In this document: one piece after another, positions 5,157-5,431 of the stretch | Layout of the letters: every line of letters starts with the position of its first letter | Numbering within the stretch: the stretch's first letter is position 1 | Source: S010-17 sp036478895 | Lineage (GTDB): Bacteria > Bacteroidota > Bacteroidia > Flavobacteriales > Flavobacteriaceae | Reading direction: 5' to 3' | Length of the DNA: 5,431 nt | Assembly: GCA_036478895.1 (NCBI GenBank) | Contig: JAZGEV010000131.1 | Location: forward strand, 1 to 5,431 | Translations under genes and position numbers: made by a program | The notes under the pieces: model-generated | Database searches by the model: none | What the model was told of the DNA's origin: nothing | What the model saw: the letters and a program-made list of their open reading frames with translations, nothing else

Positions 5157-5301
5157 TGAAAATTTTTATATATATTTTGTAGGAAATTTAAATCGTATAA
5201 ATTCTTAAAAATTATATATATGATTATGATTAAAAGAATTAAAAACGTTGGTGAATTTTTCCTCAAAATTTAACTATAGGAAATTAAAATTATTTTATAT
5301 A

Positions 5302-5431
5302 ATGTATTTATTAATGACAAATCAACGTTTTATTATAGAACTTCTTTTAAAACAAAATAGTTTTATTATTATATATATTTATAGGAATAGTGGATACTTT
5401 AAAACTCTATTTAACATAATATTAATTATAG
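5302..5431 (+). CDS. Doubtful partial open frame at right edge
   Basis: An ATG at 5302 opens 43 codons with no stop before the window ends; the same frame is open from 5230. The translation (beginning MYLLMTNQRFIIELLLKQ) is dominated by Ile, Leu, Phe, Asn and Tyr, as AT-rich non-coding DNA would give, and I do not recognise it. No clean promoter or ribosome binding site precedes it. It may be the start of a divergent gene controlled by the operator cluster, or simply chance. Confidence 0.15.
   Translation, partial: MYLLMTNQRFIIELLLKQNSFIIIYIYRNSGYFKTLFNIILII

Larger units (their letters stand above)
4863..5431. other. AT-rich regulatory region, no firm gene
   Basis: About 570 bp upstream of the XRE gene contain no ORF that looks like a real protein. 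They hold the XRE promoter and operator (4888-4922), an inverted repeat (4936-4953), a small hairpin (5058-5073), and a cluster of three related palindromes (5087-5156). After 5160 the sequence is extremely A/T-rich, with no recognised element apart from one long open frame that runs off the right edge. Confidence 0.8.

Noticed and set aside
5220..5273. A 17-codon ORF (MIMIKRIKNVGEFFLKI) that could be a leader peptide or small toxin
   Set aside because: Too short to distinguish from chance in AT-rich DNA; no clean promoter, no attenuator-like hairpin after it.
5241..5332. Inverted repeat AAAACGTTG / CAACGTTTT separated by about 70 bp, as mobile-element ends
   Set aside because: Nine bp only, no transposase between the arms and no target duplication; probably chance.

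Overview
The window looks like a chromosomal segment from a member of the Bacteroidetes, most likely a low-GC, probably marine, Flavobacteriaceae species (inference). Three things point there: very AT-rich DNA with almost no Shine-Dalgarno sequences before the genes, promoter-like elements of the Bacteroidetes type (TTG about 20 bp before TAnnTTTG), and protein sequences of flavobacterial character. No tRNA, rRNA, CRISPR array or insertion sequence is visible.

Layout from left to right. Positions 1-128 are a purine-rich leader with two short repeat families (four AAAAGNG heptamers and three AATCAGCG units). Next is ridA on the + strand (129-506), then a short convergent intergenic region with a weak terminator hairpin and a CTTTGTG-type repeat. 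All remaining genes are on the - strand. In transcription order they are an XRE-family DNA-binding regulator (4862-4407), serC (4315-3257), serA (3204-2254), a DUF1015 protein (2250-1015) and a hotdog-fold acyl-CoA thioesterase (993-598). The gaps are 91, 52, 3 and 21 bp, so serC-serA-DUF1015-thioesterase is very probably one operon. From 4863 to 5431 there is about 570 bp of extremely AT-rich DNA without a convincing gene but with a set of related palindromes.

How the parts fit. SerA oxidises 3-phosphoglycerate to 3-phosphohydroxypyruvate, and SerC transaminates that to O-phosphoserine. No phosphoserine phosphatase (SerB) is present. The third operon gene is instead a DUF1015 protein carrying a DGHHR motif, which resembles the phosphate-binding motif of ParB/sulfiredoxin-fold proteins such as archaeal free serine kinase. 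A role in interconverting serine and phosphoserine is a reasonable hypothesis, not a demonstrated one. RidA, convergent to the operon, removes the reactive enamine that PLP enzymes make from serine, so it fits the serine theme.

The most notable non-coding signal is an operator family with consensus GTTACAATTGTAAC. One copy sits exactly on the -7 box (TACATTTG) of a good promoter for the XRE gene. Three more form a cluster about 200-255 bp upstream, with centres 33 and 22 bp apart (multiples of 11 bp, the same DNA face). This suggests autoregulation by the XRE protein, possibly with DNA looping or control of a divergent gene beyond the right edge. A second oddity is that serA and the DUF1015 gene share a reading frame and are separated only by TAG-ATT-TTG, with TTG as the likely DUF1015 start.
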